NCBI RefSeq assembly: GCF_038150125.1
Contig: NZ_JBBVMF010000025.1
Coordinates: forward strand, 3,120 to 67,119
DNA: 64,000 nt
Direction of reading: 5' to 3'
Origin: SW132 sp038150125
Lineage (GTDB): Bacteria > Bacteroidota > Rhodothermia > Balneolales > Balneolaceae
Below are positions 18,770-27,011 of this stretch, in pieces; the first letter of the stretch is position 1; every line of letters begins with the position of its first letter. A model generated the notes under the pieces. That model was not told the origin of the DNA. It was given only the letters and a program-made list of their open reading frames with translations, and did not search any database. Made by a program: the position numbers and the translations under genes.

Positions 18770-20536
18770 TCATCCTTCTTTGCTATCGGGCACTACACCT
18801 TCTGACCAGTACTTTTGCAGAAAGTAGCCGATCAAAAGCAGCATTGCGCCAAAGCCCATAAAAAGCGGGATTCTTAGCAAGGCGCTGGTCTGGCTGAGAT
18901 CGACGAAAAAGAGCTTTCCAACCACGAGAAGAAGTGTGGCCATGCCCACTCCTCTGAGTTTCGGCCGTTTGACCCAAAAACCGGCAATAAGAACTATCAC
19001 CGCATAAATCCCCCACGCTACGGATGTAATCATCTGTCCATTATCAAGCGGTGTAAGTTCTTTTGCCAGCCAGGCGAGCATCCCTATATGTGCCAGCAGC
19101 TGATAGAATCCCGACGTCTTAGAGTTTTTAAGATATATCGGGATAAACACCCCGGTTGATATCAAAACAAGCATTTCAGACATCGCCTGCATATTTAAAA
19201 TGGCGGTGGACTCCCCGAGTGAAAATAACGTTTCACCTGCCATCAAAAGCCACGCTATCATAACGAGCAGGTGCGACCCCAGGGAGAGTATTTGACCTCG
19301 GAACCGTGTTGATGCATATCTAAGTGCCAGGGCTTCAAGTATCACAACAATCAACAGCATGTTGCCTTGAAAAAACAGGAACATAGCCTGGGTAAAGAGA
19401 ACGAGAGCGCTGAACATGTGGGTAGCCGACAAATCCCGAAACCCTGCTCGCCTCAAAGGAAAACAGAAGCTTGCCGTTATCGATGAACCAATAATGGCAA
19501 GAAAACCAAGATTGGGCTCAGAAAGCGACCAAACCCCATGCGTAAACTGAACGGCCAAAACGGGAATTAACAGTGCAAGCGCCTGAATGTGTGGATTTTC
19601 TCTGATCCGTATTTTATCTGTAGCCGGTGGTGTGCCATCCTCCATCGTCCGACCTTGGTAAGATCCTTTTTTTAGTTCTTTGACAACAGGCAGCACCCAG
19701 ACAAGCCCCAGCATGTAAATCAGGCTGCTCTGTAATATCCACCGGTCAGCAAACAGCGGATCATCTACATCTAAAACACTGGTGACGAGTGCAACAAGCA
19801 GGACCAGGCTGCCACCAATAAATTTACTCCAAAGTAGTGATCCCCACTCTTTAAACTGGTAAATAGCCGCGGCCCCGGTCATGATGATGCAGCAGTAGAT
19901 CATCAGCATTAACAACGAGCCGTCTCCCCTGTACAGCATAAACGGTGTTGCAAGACCACCCAGCGTTCCGATAAGTGCAAGAGTCGAGGAATTCTGACGA
20001 ATGGACGTGCCAAATGAGAGTACCGTCACAGCAATCATGAAACTAAATGCGAGAGGGTAAGAGATAAAACTATAAAGCTGAAACGTAGCAAAACCGGTGA
20101 TGTAAAACGCGCCAATACCGGCTCCCATCAGAAACGGTCTGATTTTATCTCCGGCAAACCTGGTGAATCCCAGCCAGAACAGGGTTCCGCCAATAAGCAG
20201 CCCAAATGCGCTTCTGACCGGCGGGATAAGCCATCCTTGCTCTACGGAATAGTTGAAAAGGAATATGACGCCAAGCAGAAGCAACCCCACGCCAATCCAG
20301 TACAGCCAGTTATCCTTCAAAATAGCCGGCATGCTAAATACATCAATAAACCGTTCCCCAATTCCCGGTTTCTCCGTTTGAGCTGACGCTTTCTCCCGAG
20401 TCTCCCTTTGTGATGATTCATAAGCGGATGCCTGCTCCCGATCGCTGTTGCGAATAACGCTTTCAAGATACTCGACTCGTTTCTCGAGTTGCTCGATACG
20501 ATCCAGATCCGAATCTTCAGGTGTTTCACTTGTCAT
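18770..20536 (-). CDS. DUF2339 polytopic membrane protein
   Basis: A 588-residue inner-membrane protein. An N-terminal coiled coil (about residues 7-40, RIEQLEKRVEYLESVI) and a basic linker precede many hydrophobic segments from about residue 75 to the end, roughly fifteen to eighteen helices. The pattern of a short coiled coil followed by dense helices with NWLYWIGVGLLLLGVIFLF is typical of DUF2339. Function is unknown. A Lys/Asp/Glu-rich loop near residues 285-310 is probably cytoplasmic. The upstream 459-bp gap carries a MITE-like element and a short repeat but no gene. Confidence 0.82.
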   Translation of the reverse strand: MTSETPEDSDLDRIEQLEKRVEYLESVIRNSDREQASAYESSQRETREKASAQTEKPGIGERFIDVFSMPAILKDNWLYWIGVGLLLLGVIFLFNYSVEQGWLIPPVRSAFGLLIGGTLFWLGFTRFAGDKIRPFLMGAGIGAFYITGFATFQLYSFISYPLAFSFMIAVTVLSFGTSIRQNSSTLALIGTLGGLATPFMLYRGDGSLLMLMIYCCIIMTGAAAIYQFKEWGSLLWSKFIGGSLVLLVALVTSVLDVDDPLFADRWILQSSLIYMLGLVWVLPVVKELKKGSYQGRTMEDGTPPATDKIRIRENPHIQALALLIPVLAVQFTHGVWSLSEPNLGFLAIIGSSITASFCFPLRRAGFRDLSATHMFSALVLFTQAMFLFFQGNMLLIVVILEALALRYASTRFRGQILSLGSHLLVMIAWLLMAGETLFSLGESTAILNMQAMSEMLVLISTGVFIPIYLKNSKTSGFYQLLAHIGMLAWLAKELTPLDNGQMITSVAWGIYAVIVLIAGFWVKRPKLRGVGMATLLLVVGKLFFVDLSQTSALLRIPLFMGFGAMLLLIGYFLQKYWSEGVVPDSKEG

Positions 20537-20671
20537 TTACACCGGCACTTTACGTTCAGGGTTAAGATGCTTCAGCCCATTTGCCTGCGTAGTTTAAAGC
20601 AAGGGCCAAAACTTCGATCAAGTTACATAAATAGGTGAGACATCAAAATTGGGGCAGTTTTACTCAATTAG

Positions 20672-20825
20672 ACTAGTGTTAAGTCAAATATGAAATGTCG
20701 TAAGCAACCTGTCAGCACCTACCGGATCTGACAGCGTTGGTTTTTGTCGCTGACAGAAACTCTGCAAAGCTCCGGGAATAATGTCAGCTATTTATGCGAC
20801 AAATGAGAATTGACATAACACTAGT
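20672..20825. mobile_element. MITE-like element with terminal inverted repeats
   Basis: A 154-bp non-coding unit. ACTAGTGTTAAGTCA (20672-20686) matches the reverse complement of TGACATAACACTAGT (20811-20825) at 14 of 15 positions, and the similarity extends imperfectly about 15 bp further inward (ATGTCG/CGACAA). Inside, CTGTCAG pairs with CTGACAG around 20,709-20,735, and a second GTCAGC/GCTGAC pair follows, so the unit can fold into nested stems. It has no reading frame of note and no obvious target duplication beyond its ACTAGT ends. The rest of the 459-bp gap 20,537-20,995 holds only a repeat near its end. Confidence 0.6.
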
Positions 20826-20888
20826 TTTTCTTCACTAATCCTGCAAGGTTACGGAAACCTTGGATGTTTACCTTACCTGCCTAAGCAC

Positions 20889-20951
20889 ACCCCTCAAATG
20901 AAAAGCTAAACGCTTTTCATTATCTCCCCTCCGAGGGGAGATCTTTTATCT
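20889..20951. repeat. Direct repeat, copy 1, flanking the mntA-hepT pair
   Basis: ACCCCTCAA, then CGCTTTTCATTATCTCCCC, a CTCCCC/GGGGAG hairpin and GGGGAGATCTTTTATCT. A second copy with the same order and spacing is at 21738-21801. The hairpin plus T-rich tail could also work as a terminator. Confidence 0.75.
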
Positions 20952-20995
20952 ACAAGAAAATCATTACTTATTTTCACACAATTGTTGATCCATTA

Positions 20996-21346
20996 CTATT
21001 TTTCGATAGCAATAATTCTTTCTAGCTCTTTAAAATTATTTGGCAATTCTTCTCTAATTATTTTCCAGATATTTTCGAAGTCAATTCCAAAATATTCATG
21101 TACCACGTAATTTCGGAGCCCATACATCGAGCGCCAGGGTATCTCAGGATATTTATTTTTGAGGTTATCAGGAACGTTTTTAGAAGCTTCACCGATGATC
21201 TCAAGATTTCTGATAACAGCATCCATTTTCAGCGTGCTTGATGTGAATTCTTCAAATGTTAAACCATCTGTATAGTTTTGAATCCTCCGCATGGATTCAA
21301 GCATATCTTCAAGATAATGAATGTAACTCCGACTCTCCCTCGTCAT
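20996..21346 (-). CDS. hepT: HepT-like ribonuclease toxin (DUF86)
   Basis: A 116-residue HEPN-domain protein. The RX4HXY signature of HepT appears exactly as RNYVVHEY (about residues 85-92), with the FGID tail usual for the family. Known members cleave RNA or are held inactive by AMPylation of this tyrosine by the cognate MntA. The start overlaps the end of mntA by 4 bp (ATGA), the normal arrangement for the pair. Toxicity here is inferred from the family. Confidence 0.9.
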   Translation of the reverse strand: MTRESRSYIHYLEDMLESMRRIQNYTDGLTFEEFTSSTLKMDAVIRNLEIIGEASKNVPDNLKNKYPEIPWRSMYGLRNYVVHEYFGIDFENIWKIIREELPNNFKELERIIAIEK

Positions 21347-21645
21347 ACGTAAATAGTGTCGCTAAGTATCGACTCTCGGAGCTGTTCTTTCAACGCATTC
21401 CTTGTAACTAGATCAACCGGTTTGCCAAGTTGCTCTTCAAGAAAATCCTTCAACTCAAAAAATTTCCAACCAAGCGGCTCCTCAAATTCAACCAAAATAT
21501 CAATATCACTCGACTCCCTCTCTTCTCCGGAAGCATAAGATCCAAAATAACCAATATCTTTCACTTTATACTCTTTCGCCAAGACCGGTTTTAAGTCTTC
21601 AAGTTTTTTCGTGAGTTTTTCTGTGTTAAAATTTGAGTCATTCAT
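21343..21645 (-). CDS. mntA: MntA-type nucleotidyltransferase antitoxin
   Basis: A 100-residue minimal nucleotidyltransferase. The GSX10DXD motif is exact: GSYASGEERESSDID, then ILVEFEEPLGW. In studied MntA-HepT systems this enzyme adds AMP units to the toxin tyrosine and so blocks it. It is the upstream gene of the pair and overlaps hepT by 4 bp. The pair lies between two 63- to 64-bp direct repeats, which points to insertion or deletion as a unit. Confidence 0.9.
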   Translation of the reverse strand: MNDSNFNTEKLTKKLEDLKPVLAKEYKVKDIGYFGSYASGEERESSDIDILVEFEEPLGWKFFELKDFLEEQLGKPVDLVTRNALKEQLRESILSDTIYV

Positions 21646-21737
21646 TAGAGGACATTTTAATATGCTTCAATTCAAAGTAAGTAAATGGATAAGATTTTTA
21701 AATAGATATTGAACCCTCGGGTTACCTGGTAAAGAAA

Positions 21738-21801
21738 ACCCCTCAAGTTTAAAAACTGAACGCTTTCCATTATCTCCCCACGGAGGGGAGATCTTTTATC
21801 T
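21738..21801. repeat. Direct repeat, copy 2, flanking the mntA-hepT pair
   Basis: Matches copy 1 in order and spacing: ACCCCTCAA, CGCTTTCCATTATCTCCCC, GGAGGGGAGATCTTTTATCT. It lies between the promoter side of mntA and the 3' end of dnaE, where it could double as the dnaE terminator on the minus strand. Confidence 0.75.
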
Positions 21802-21820
21802 CCCATCTAACATCTACTAT

Positions 21821-24800
21821 CTAAGACGTTCTCATCAGCTGAACTGCATCTTTGCCGACGATATTTCGAAGCCCGTTGAGCAGATCATTGTTTGGCTCCA
21901 CCACAAACTTTCTTACGTTCATTCTGAGCGGACCATTGGCATGTTCGCTTTCCACTCTCAGTGTGACCGGTGTTTCACCTTTATGAATGCTCATGAGGGT
22001 CGCCATGTCTTTGAGATCGTCGTGCGAAAGCAAGCTGGTTTGCAGCTGCAGCTTCAGCATCAATTGATTCTGGAACTTTTCCCGGAGGTTTTCAACACGT
22101 TCCAGGGTATTTGCCATGATTTTGGCTGGACCGCGCCTGCTAAGCGTTCCATCAAGAAGAACAATTGTATCGGCAGATAACAATCCCTGGTGACGATCAA
22201 ATACTTCACTGAAGACCAGGACTTCCATCGCACCATGGAGGTCTTCAATCTGAACAAACGCCATCGGCCGCCCTTTTTTATCGGTCACCTGTTTCACGTT
22301 GGTTATGATCCCCACGATTTTTATCTGTTCGCGGTCATTCATCTCCGAGAGTTTATCTTCGGCAAGCGTATGAGACGCAAATAGGCGGATGTCCTCTCGA
22401 TACCGGTCCAGGGGATGCCCGCTCAGGTAAAAACCAATCAGTTCCCGCTCACGGTTCAGACGCTCAATGTTCGTCCATTTCGGACAGTCTCTGAGTTTGG
22501 GTTCATCCAGAGAAATTCCGTCGGCCGTTTCACCGCCAAAAAGGCTCGCCTGGTTCATCCGCTCCTCTTCCTGCTTTCGTGAGGCGTAGCTGATCACATC
22601 TTCCACGCTGGCCAGAAGCTGCGCCCGGTTTTCGTGCAGGGTATCAAACGCGCCGGCCTGCACCAGGCTTTCGATTGTGCGCCGGTTACAGACGCGCGTA
22701 TCTATTCGGGAAGCAAAATCGAAAATCGTTCGGAACTCGCCTCTCTCCTTTCGTTCTTCGGCAATCTGCTCGATGGCATTACTTCCCACGCCTTTAATCG
22801 CCGACATCCCATACTGCACGCGGCCATTTCGAACTACAAATTTACCTTCGGCTGTGTTGATGTTGGGCGGATCCACGGGAATCTCCAACCGCTGACACTC
22901 CTCAATAAAAAACGACACTTTTTTGATGTCGCCCATATTATGGCTCAAGACCGAGGCCATGTATTCAGCCGTGTAGTTCGCTTTGAAAAACATCGTCTGG
23001 TACGCAACGACCGAATACGCCGCGGAGTGCGACTTGTTAAACCCGTAGCCGGCAAACAACGCCATTTTATCGAATACATCCTTGGCGACCTCTTTACTGT
23101 AGCCCAGCTCCTGAGCCTGCGTCATAAACTTTTTCTCTTCCGGTGGCAGGAGATCAGCTTTCTTCTTACCCATAATTCGACGCAGCACATCCGCTTCACC
23201 GAGTGAATAACCCCCCATTTTTTGCGCTACCTGCATGATCTGTTCCTGGTAGACCATAATTCCGTGAGTTGGCTTTAGAATGCCTTTCAAATCATCATGC
23301 GGATACTCAACAGATTCCTTCCCATGTTTTCGGTTGATGTAATCCGGGATGAACTGCATCGGGCCGGGACGATAGAGTGCGTTCATGGCGATCAGGTCAT
23401 TAATCGTTTCCGACTTTAGATCTTTCAGGTGCTTGCGCATCCCTTCCGATTCAAACTGAAACACGCCAACGGTCAGCCCCTTTTTGAAAAACTCGAAGGT
23501 TTTTTCATCATCCAGCGGAATATCATCCAGATTGTATTCCGTGCCATGATTGTCTTTAACCTGCTGGATCGCTGTCTTTAAGATCGACAGCGTTTTAAGA
23601 CCCAGGAAATCCATCTTCAGCATCCCGGCATCTTCAATCACTTTCCCATCAAACTGCGTGACGTAGAGATCGGCATCTTTAGCCGTGGCAATGGGAATAT
23701 AATTAGTGAGCTTATCTGGAGCGATAATCACACCGGCCGCGTGAATACCTGTATTACGAACCGATCCTTCCAGCGTCTCAGCCATCTGAAGAGTTTGTCC
23801 TTCAAGATCATCCTTCTTTTTGATGTCGCTAAGCTCACGAACTTCTTTAAATGCATCTGCCAGGGAAATCCCTATGGTTTCAGGAATGAGTTTGGCAAGG
23901 CGATCTGCATCGGGCAGCGGCAGATCCAGCACCCGGGCCACATCACGAACTGACGATCGCGCAGCCATCGAGCCGAACGTAATAATATGTGCCACCTGCG
24001 ATTTTCCATATTTGTCCACCACGTAATCAATCACGCGCTGGCGACCGTCATCGTCAAAGTCGATATCAATATCAGGCATCGACACACGCTCCGGGTTCAG
24101 AAACCGCTCAAAGAGCAGGTCGTACATCAGCGGATCAATATTGGTGATGCCGGTGCAATACGCTACCACCGACCCCGCGGCTGACCCACGACCGGGCCCC
24201 ACAAACACGTCCATCTCCCGCGCTTTGGCGATAAAATCCTGTACAATCAAAAAGTAACCGGCAAACCCCATCGTCTTGATGATATTCAGCTCATGATCAA
24301 TCCGGTTCGTAACCTCATCAGTCAGCTCGCCATAGTGATTTTTTGCTCCCTCAAGCGTAAGATGGCGCAGATAATCATCTTCCGTTTCGAACGGGTCTGG
24401 CAGCGCAAAGTTGGGCAGAATCACATCGCGTTTCAGCTCAATCGGATCCACCTTATCCACAATCTCCTGCGTATTGGTGATCGCTTCCGGTACATCCGCA
24501 AAGAGCGCCTTCATCTCCTCCTGCGTCTTGAAATAGAACTTGTCGTTTGGAAATCCAAACCGGTAGCCGCGTCCTCGCCCGATCGGCGTACTCATCAGCT
24601 CGCCATTATCGATACAGAGCAGGGCATCGTGGGCTTTGGCATCCTCCTGCTCCATATAAAACACATTGTTGCTCGCAATGACTTTAATGCCATATTTCTT
24701 AGCAAATCTGAGCAGCACCGAGTTCACACGCTCTTCCTCTTCAAGGCCGTGACGCATCAGTTCAATGTAGAGATCGTCACCAAACAGCTCGTGCCACCAT

Positions 24801-26029
24801 TTAAGAGCCTCTTCCGCCTGTTCTTCACCTTTGTTGAGAATCAGGTCGGGAACTTCACCCTGGAGTCCGCCGGTTGTGGCCATCAATCCGGATCGGTATT
24901 TCTTTACCAGCTCACGATCGATTCGCGGAAATTTGTAATAATAGCCTTCAATAAACCCGAGAGAACAAAGTTCTGAAATATTCTGGTAGCCCTCCCGATT
25001 TTTAGCCAAGAACACCTGCTGATATCGTTTGTCGCGGTGATCCCGGGTAAACTTTTTCTGATGGCGGTCTTCCACAAAATAGCACTCGCATCCAATAATC
25101 GGCTTAATGCCTGCATCATGTGCTTTCTGGACAAAACTGAAGGTTCCATACATATTCCCCAAATCTGTAAGGGCAACAGCGGGCATGCCATCTTTTTTGG
25201 CCTTATCAATCAGGTCATTTATTCCGGCGGCGGCTTCAAGCACCGAGTATTTTGAATGGGTATGAAGATGACTGAACGAGCCGGTAATTTTTGCTGTATC
25301 GGCATCAGCTACCGGCAGATCGATTGTGGAATCATCACTGCCTTCGTCTCCTGTTACGCCGCGCCGTTTCAGCTCTTCAACTTTGGGCATGTAGTGATCC
25401 TGGTCAATCAGCTCAAACGCCTTCTTTTCCAATTCAAGATCGGCAGACATCTGCGGTTTGATGACCCTAAGACGCACAAGCTCCAGAAACGCACGGGCTG
25501 TGGCATCCACATCAGCGGCGGCGTTGTGAGCCTCTTCAAAGCCCACATCAAACAGCTTATCGTGAAGTTCGGCAAGGGTCGGCCATTTGTAACGGCCGCG
25601 TCCGCCCGGAATGGCACAGAATTCGGTGGACTCATCCTTAGTGTCGATGTCAATTTTTTTATCCAGCGGATTGTCCCTTTCCATCCGCAGGTACTCAGCC
25701 CCCATGATGTTCAGGTCGAACTCCAGGTTGTGGCCGATCACGAATGTGGACCGCTCCACATCTTTGTTGAACGCATCCATCACATCGTTCAGCGGAATGC
25801 CCTCTTTTCGCGCCCGCTCGGTAGAGATACCGTGTACTTTCTCAGAGTTGAACGGAATCGTAAACCCATCGGGCTGAACGATATAATCGCCCTCTGAAAT
25901 CAGTTTCCCGGTGTGATCGTGCAGCTGCCAGGCGAGCTGCACACAGCGTGGCCAGTTGTCGAAATCACTGCGCGGAGCCGAATAGTTCTGAGGCAAACCG
26001 GTCGTTTCTGTATCAAAAATCAGGTACAT
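21821..26029 (-). CDS. dnaE: DNA polymerase III alpha subunit with fused DEDDh exonuclease
   Basis: Replicative polymerase of 1402 residues. Residues 1-190 are a DnaQ-like proofreading domain with D6, E8 (FDTETTG), D105 (FDLNIMG), H168 and D173 (HNAAADVD). The PHP domain starts near 252 (HLHTHSKYS); its later metal ligands are replaced (ALTDLGNMYG with L290 for His, SNNVFY for the usual ND.HY). The polymerase active site shows MPDIDIDFDDDGR and the palm/finger blocks GPGRGSAAGS and MNALYRPGPMQFIP. QASLF near residue 1160 resembles an internal clamp-binding motif, and an OB fold (IKIVGIITNVKQV) follows. Exonuclease-DnaE fusions are known in Bacteroidota. It stands alone, with 288 AT-rich bases upstream. 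Confidence 0.97.
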   Translation of the reverse strand: MYLIFDTETTGLPQNYSAPRSDFDNWPRCVQLAWQLHDHTGKLISEGDYIVQPDGFTIPFNSEKVHGISTERARKEGIPLNDVMDAFNKDVERSTFVIGHNLEFDLNIMGAEYLRMERDNPLDKKIDIDTKDESTEFCAIPGGRGRYKWPTLAELHDKLFDVGFEEAHNAAADVDATARAFLELVRLRVIKPQMSADLELEKKAFELIDQDHYMPKVEELKRRGVTGDEGSDDSTIDLPVADADTAKITGSFSHLHTHSKYSVLEAAAGINDLIDKAKKDGMPAVALTDLGNMYGTFSFVQKAHDAGIKPIIGCECYFVEDRHQKKFTRDHRDKRYQQVFLAKNREGYQNISELCSLGFIEGYYYKFPRIDRELVKKYRSGLMATTGGLQGEVPDLILNKGEEQAEEALKWWHELFGDDLYIELMRHGLEEEERVNSVLLRFAKKYGIKVIASNNVFYMEQEDAKAHDALLCIDNGELMSTPIGRGRGYRFGFPNDKFYFKTQEEMKALFADVPEAITNTQEIVDKVDPIELKRDVILPNFALPDPFETEDDYLRHLTLEGAKNHYGELTDEVTNRIDHELNIIKTMGFAGYFLIVQDFIAKAREMDVFVGPGRGSAAGSVVAYCTGITNIDPLMYDLLFERFLNPERVSMPDIDIDFDDDGRQRVIDYVVDKYGKSQVAHIITFGSMAARSSVRDVARVLDLPLPDADRLAKLIPETIGISLADAFKEVRELSDIKKKDDLEGQTLQMAETLEGSVRNTGIHAAGVIIAPDKLTNYIPIATAKDADLYVTQFDGKVIEDAGMLKMDFLGLKTLSILKTAIQQVKDNHGTEYNLDDIPLDDEKTFEFFKKGLTVGVFQFESEGMRKHLKDLKSETINDLIAMNALYRPGPMQFIPDYINRKHGKESVEYPHDDLKGILKPTHGIMVYQEQIMQVAQKMGGYSLGEADVLRRIMGKKKADLLPPEEKKFMTQAQELGYSKEVAKDVFDKMALFAGYGFNKSHSAAYSVVAYQTMFFKANYTAEYMASVLSHNMGDIKKVSFFIEECQRLEIPVDPPNINTAEGKFVVRNGRVQYGMSAIKGVGSNAIEQIAEERKERGEFRTIFDFASRIDTRVCNRRTIESLVQAGAFDTLHENRAQLLASVEDVISYASRKQEEERMNQASLFGGETADGISLDEPKLRDCPKWTNIERLNRERELIGFYLSGHPLDRYREDIRLFASHTLAEDKLSEMNDREQIKIVGIITNVKQVTDKKGRPMAFVQIEDLHGAMEVLVFSEVFDRHQGLLSADTIVLLDGTLSRRGPAKIMANTLERVENLREKFQNQLMLKLQLQTSLLSHDDLKDMATLMSIHKGETPVTLRVESEHANGPLRMNVRKFVVEPNNDLLNGLRNIVGKDAVQLMRTS

Positions 26030-26317
26030 AAAAAGGGAGTTGCTGATGGATTTTTTTTGCTAAATCGAGGATGAAATATAAATCAGATTTGAACCAATCA
26101 CAGACAAAGTTCAGTAAATTTTACTCTCCAATTATCGAGCAGATTACAAATTTGAGGCTGCCAAAAAAATTTTAAATAAGAACATTAATCATCAATATCG
26201 TTATATCGAAATCAAATCAAACTAAAACCGATTAGCGAATATCAATTTGCATCAATCCCTAAAACTCCTTAAATCTGTTTCAACTAATACTTCTGACACT
26301 TAACCATTTTAATTTTT

Positions 26318-26716
26318 TTGAAGACTATTGATTACAAAACAGTCATCCAGGACCTGGTAGACTATTGCCGTGAGCTCCTCCATGAGTTTGTACCTGTTGA
26401 AGAGGAAGATATACAAGCTCCGGCGATTACCGGTATATGGATCGCCGCTGGAAACTCTTACCCCAATCGCTGGATATTTAAGACCGAAGGGATAGTTGAG
26501 AAATACTATAATAACGAACTGTATAAAATCTATTATTGGGACATCCGCCCCCCGTCCGATCCATCCGAATCGAACTTAAGGGAGCTAATACTTGCGAACG
26601 TCAATAATCCGGGCACAGAAATTGGATTTCAAATAAGTGTACTTACCGGTGAGCAGCTGGTCCTTCAGTACAGCACGGGGATTGATGAGTCGGAACGGGT
26701 GTTTGATCGGTATTAG
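26318..26716 (+). CDS. Small protein, lipocalin-like, unknown function
   Basis: A 132-residue frame whose only upstream initiator is TTG at 26318; a stop lies 8 codons upstream and no in-frame ATG occurs early. There is no signal peptide. The centre (TGIWIAAGNSYPNRWIFKT, IVEKYYNNELYKIYYWDI) is aromatic and beta-rich and resembles lipocalin-type domains, but I cannot name a family. It may be a real TTG-start gene or the remainder of a longer one. It stands at the left edge of the accessory island, in the same direction as the M23 gene. Confidence 0.5.
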   Translation: MKTIDYKTVIQDLVDYCRELLHEFVPVEEEDIQAPAITGIWIAAGNSYPNRWIFKTEGIVEKYYNNELYKIYYWDIRPPSDPSESNLRELILANVNNPGTEIGFQISVLTGEQLVLQYSTGIDESERVFDRY

Positions 26717-26878
26717 TATGATAAGACACCACCATGAAACCTGATACCGCAACAAACACGGTGACCCTGCCACATCTGTGGAGCATGTCATCAAAAATAA
26801 ATTCTAAAAAAAATTTGTACTACATACATCAAATGAGTTAATTCTGTGAACGTTCATCCAGAATTACACGACTAAACT

Positions 26879-26971
26879 ATGCAATTCTACCCGTCATATT
26901 TATCTGGTCTATTGTTGCTTTCAGTATTTTTTATTGCAGGATGTGATCTCATAACCCCCCCATCAGTCTAA
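26879..26971 (+). other. Lipoprotein signal peptide cut off by a poly-C frameshift
   Basis: ATG at 26879 opens a 30-residue frame with hydrophobic core LSGLLLLSVFF and lipobox IAGC, then stops at 26969-26971. A run of seven C (26955-26961) lies just after the lipobox. With six C the frame would continue as ITPHQSKQNELENADPESLL straight into the M23 gene at 27012, which is open from 26955 on. This is therefore most likely the true N-terminus of that gene, out of frame by one base here. Phase variation, recent mutation and sequencing error are all possible. Confidence 0.7.
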
Positions 26972-27011
26972 ACAAAACGAATTAGAAAACGCGGACCCGG
27001 AATCTTTACTC

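Noticed and set aside
24293..25897. Plus-strand frames of over 200 codons opposite dnaE
   Set aside because: They mirror the codon bias of dnaE and have no recognisable domain.
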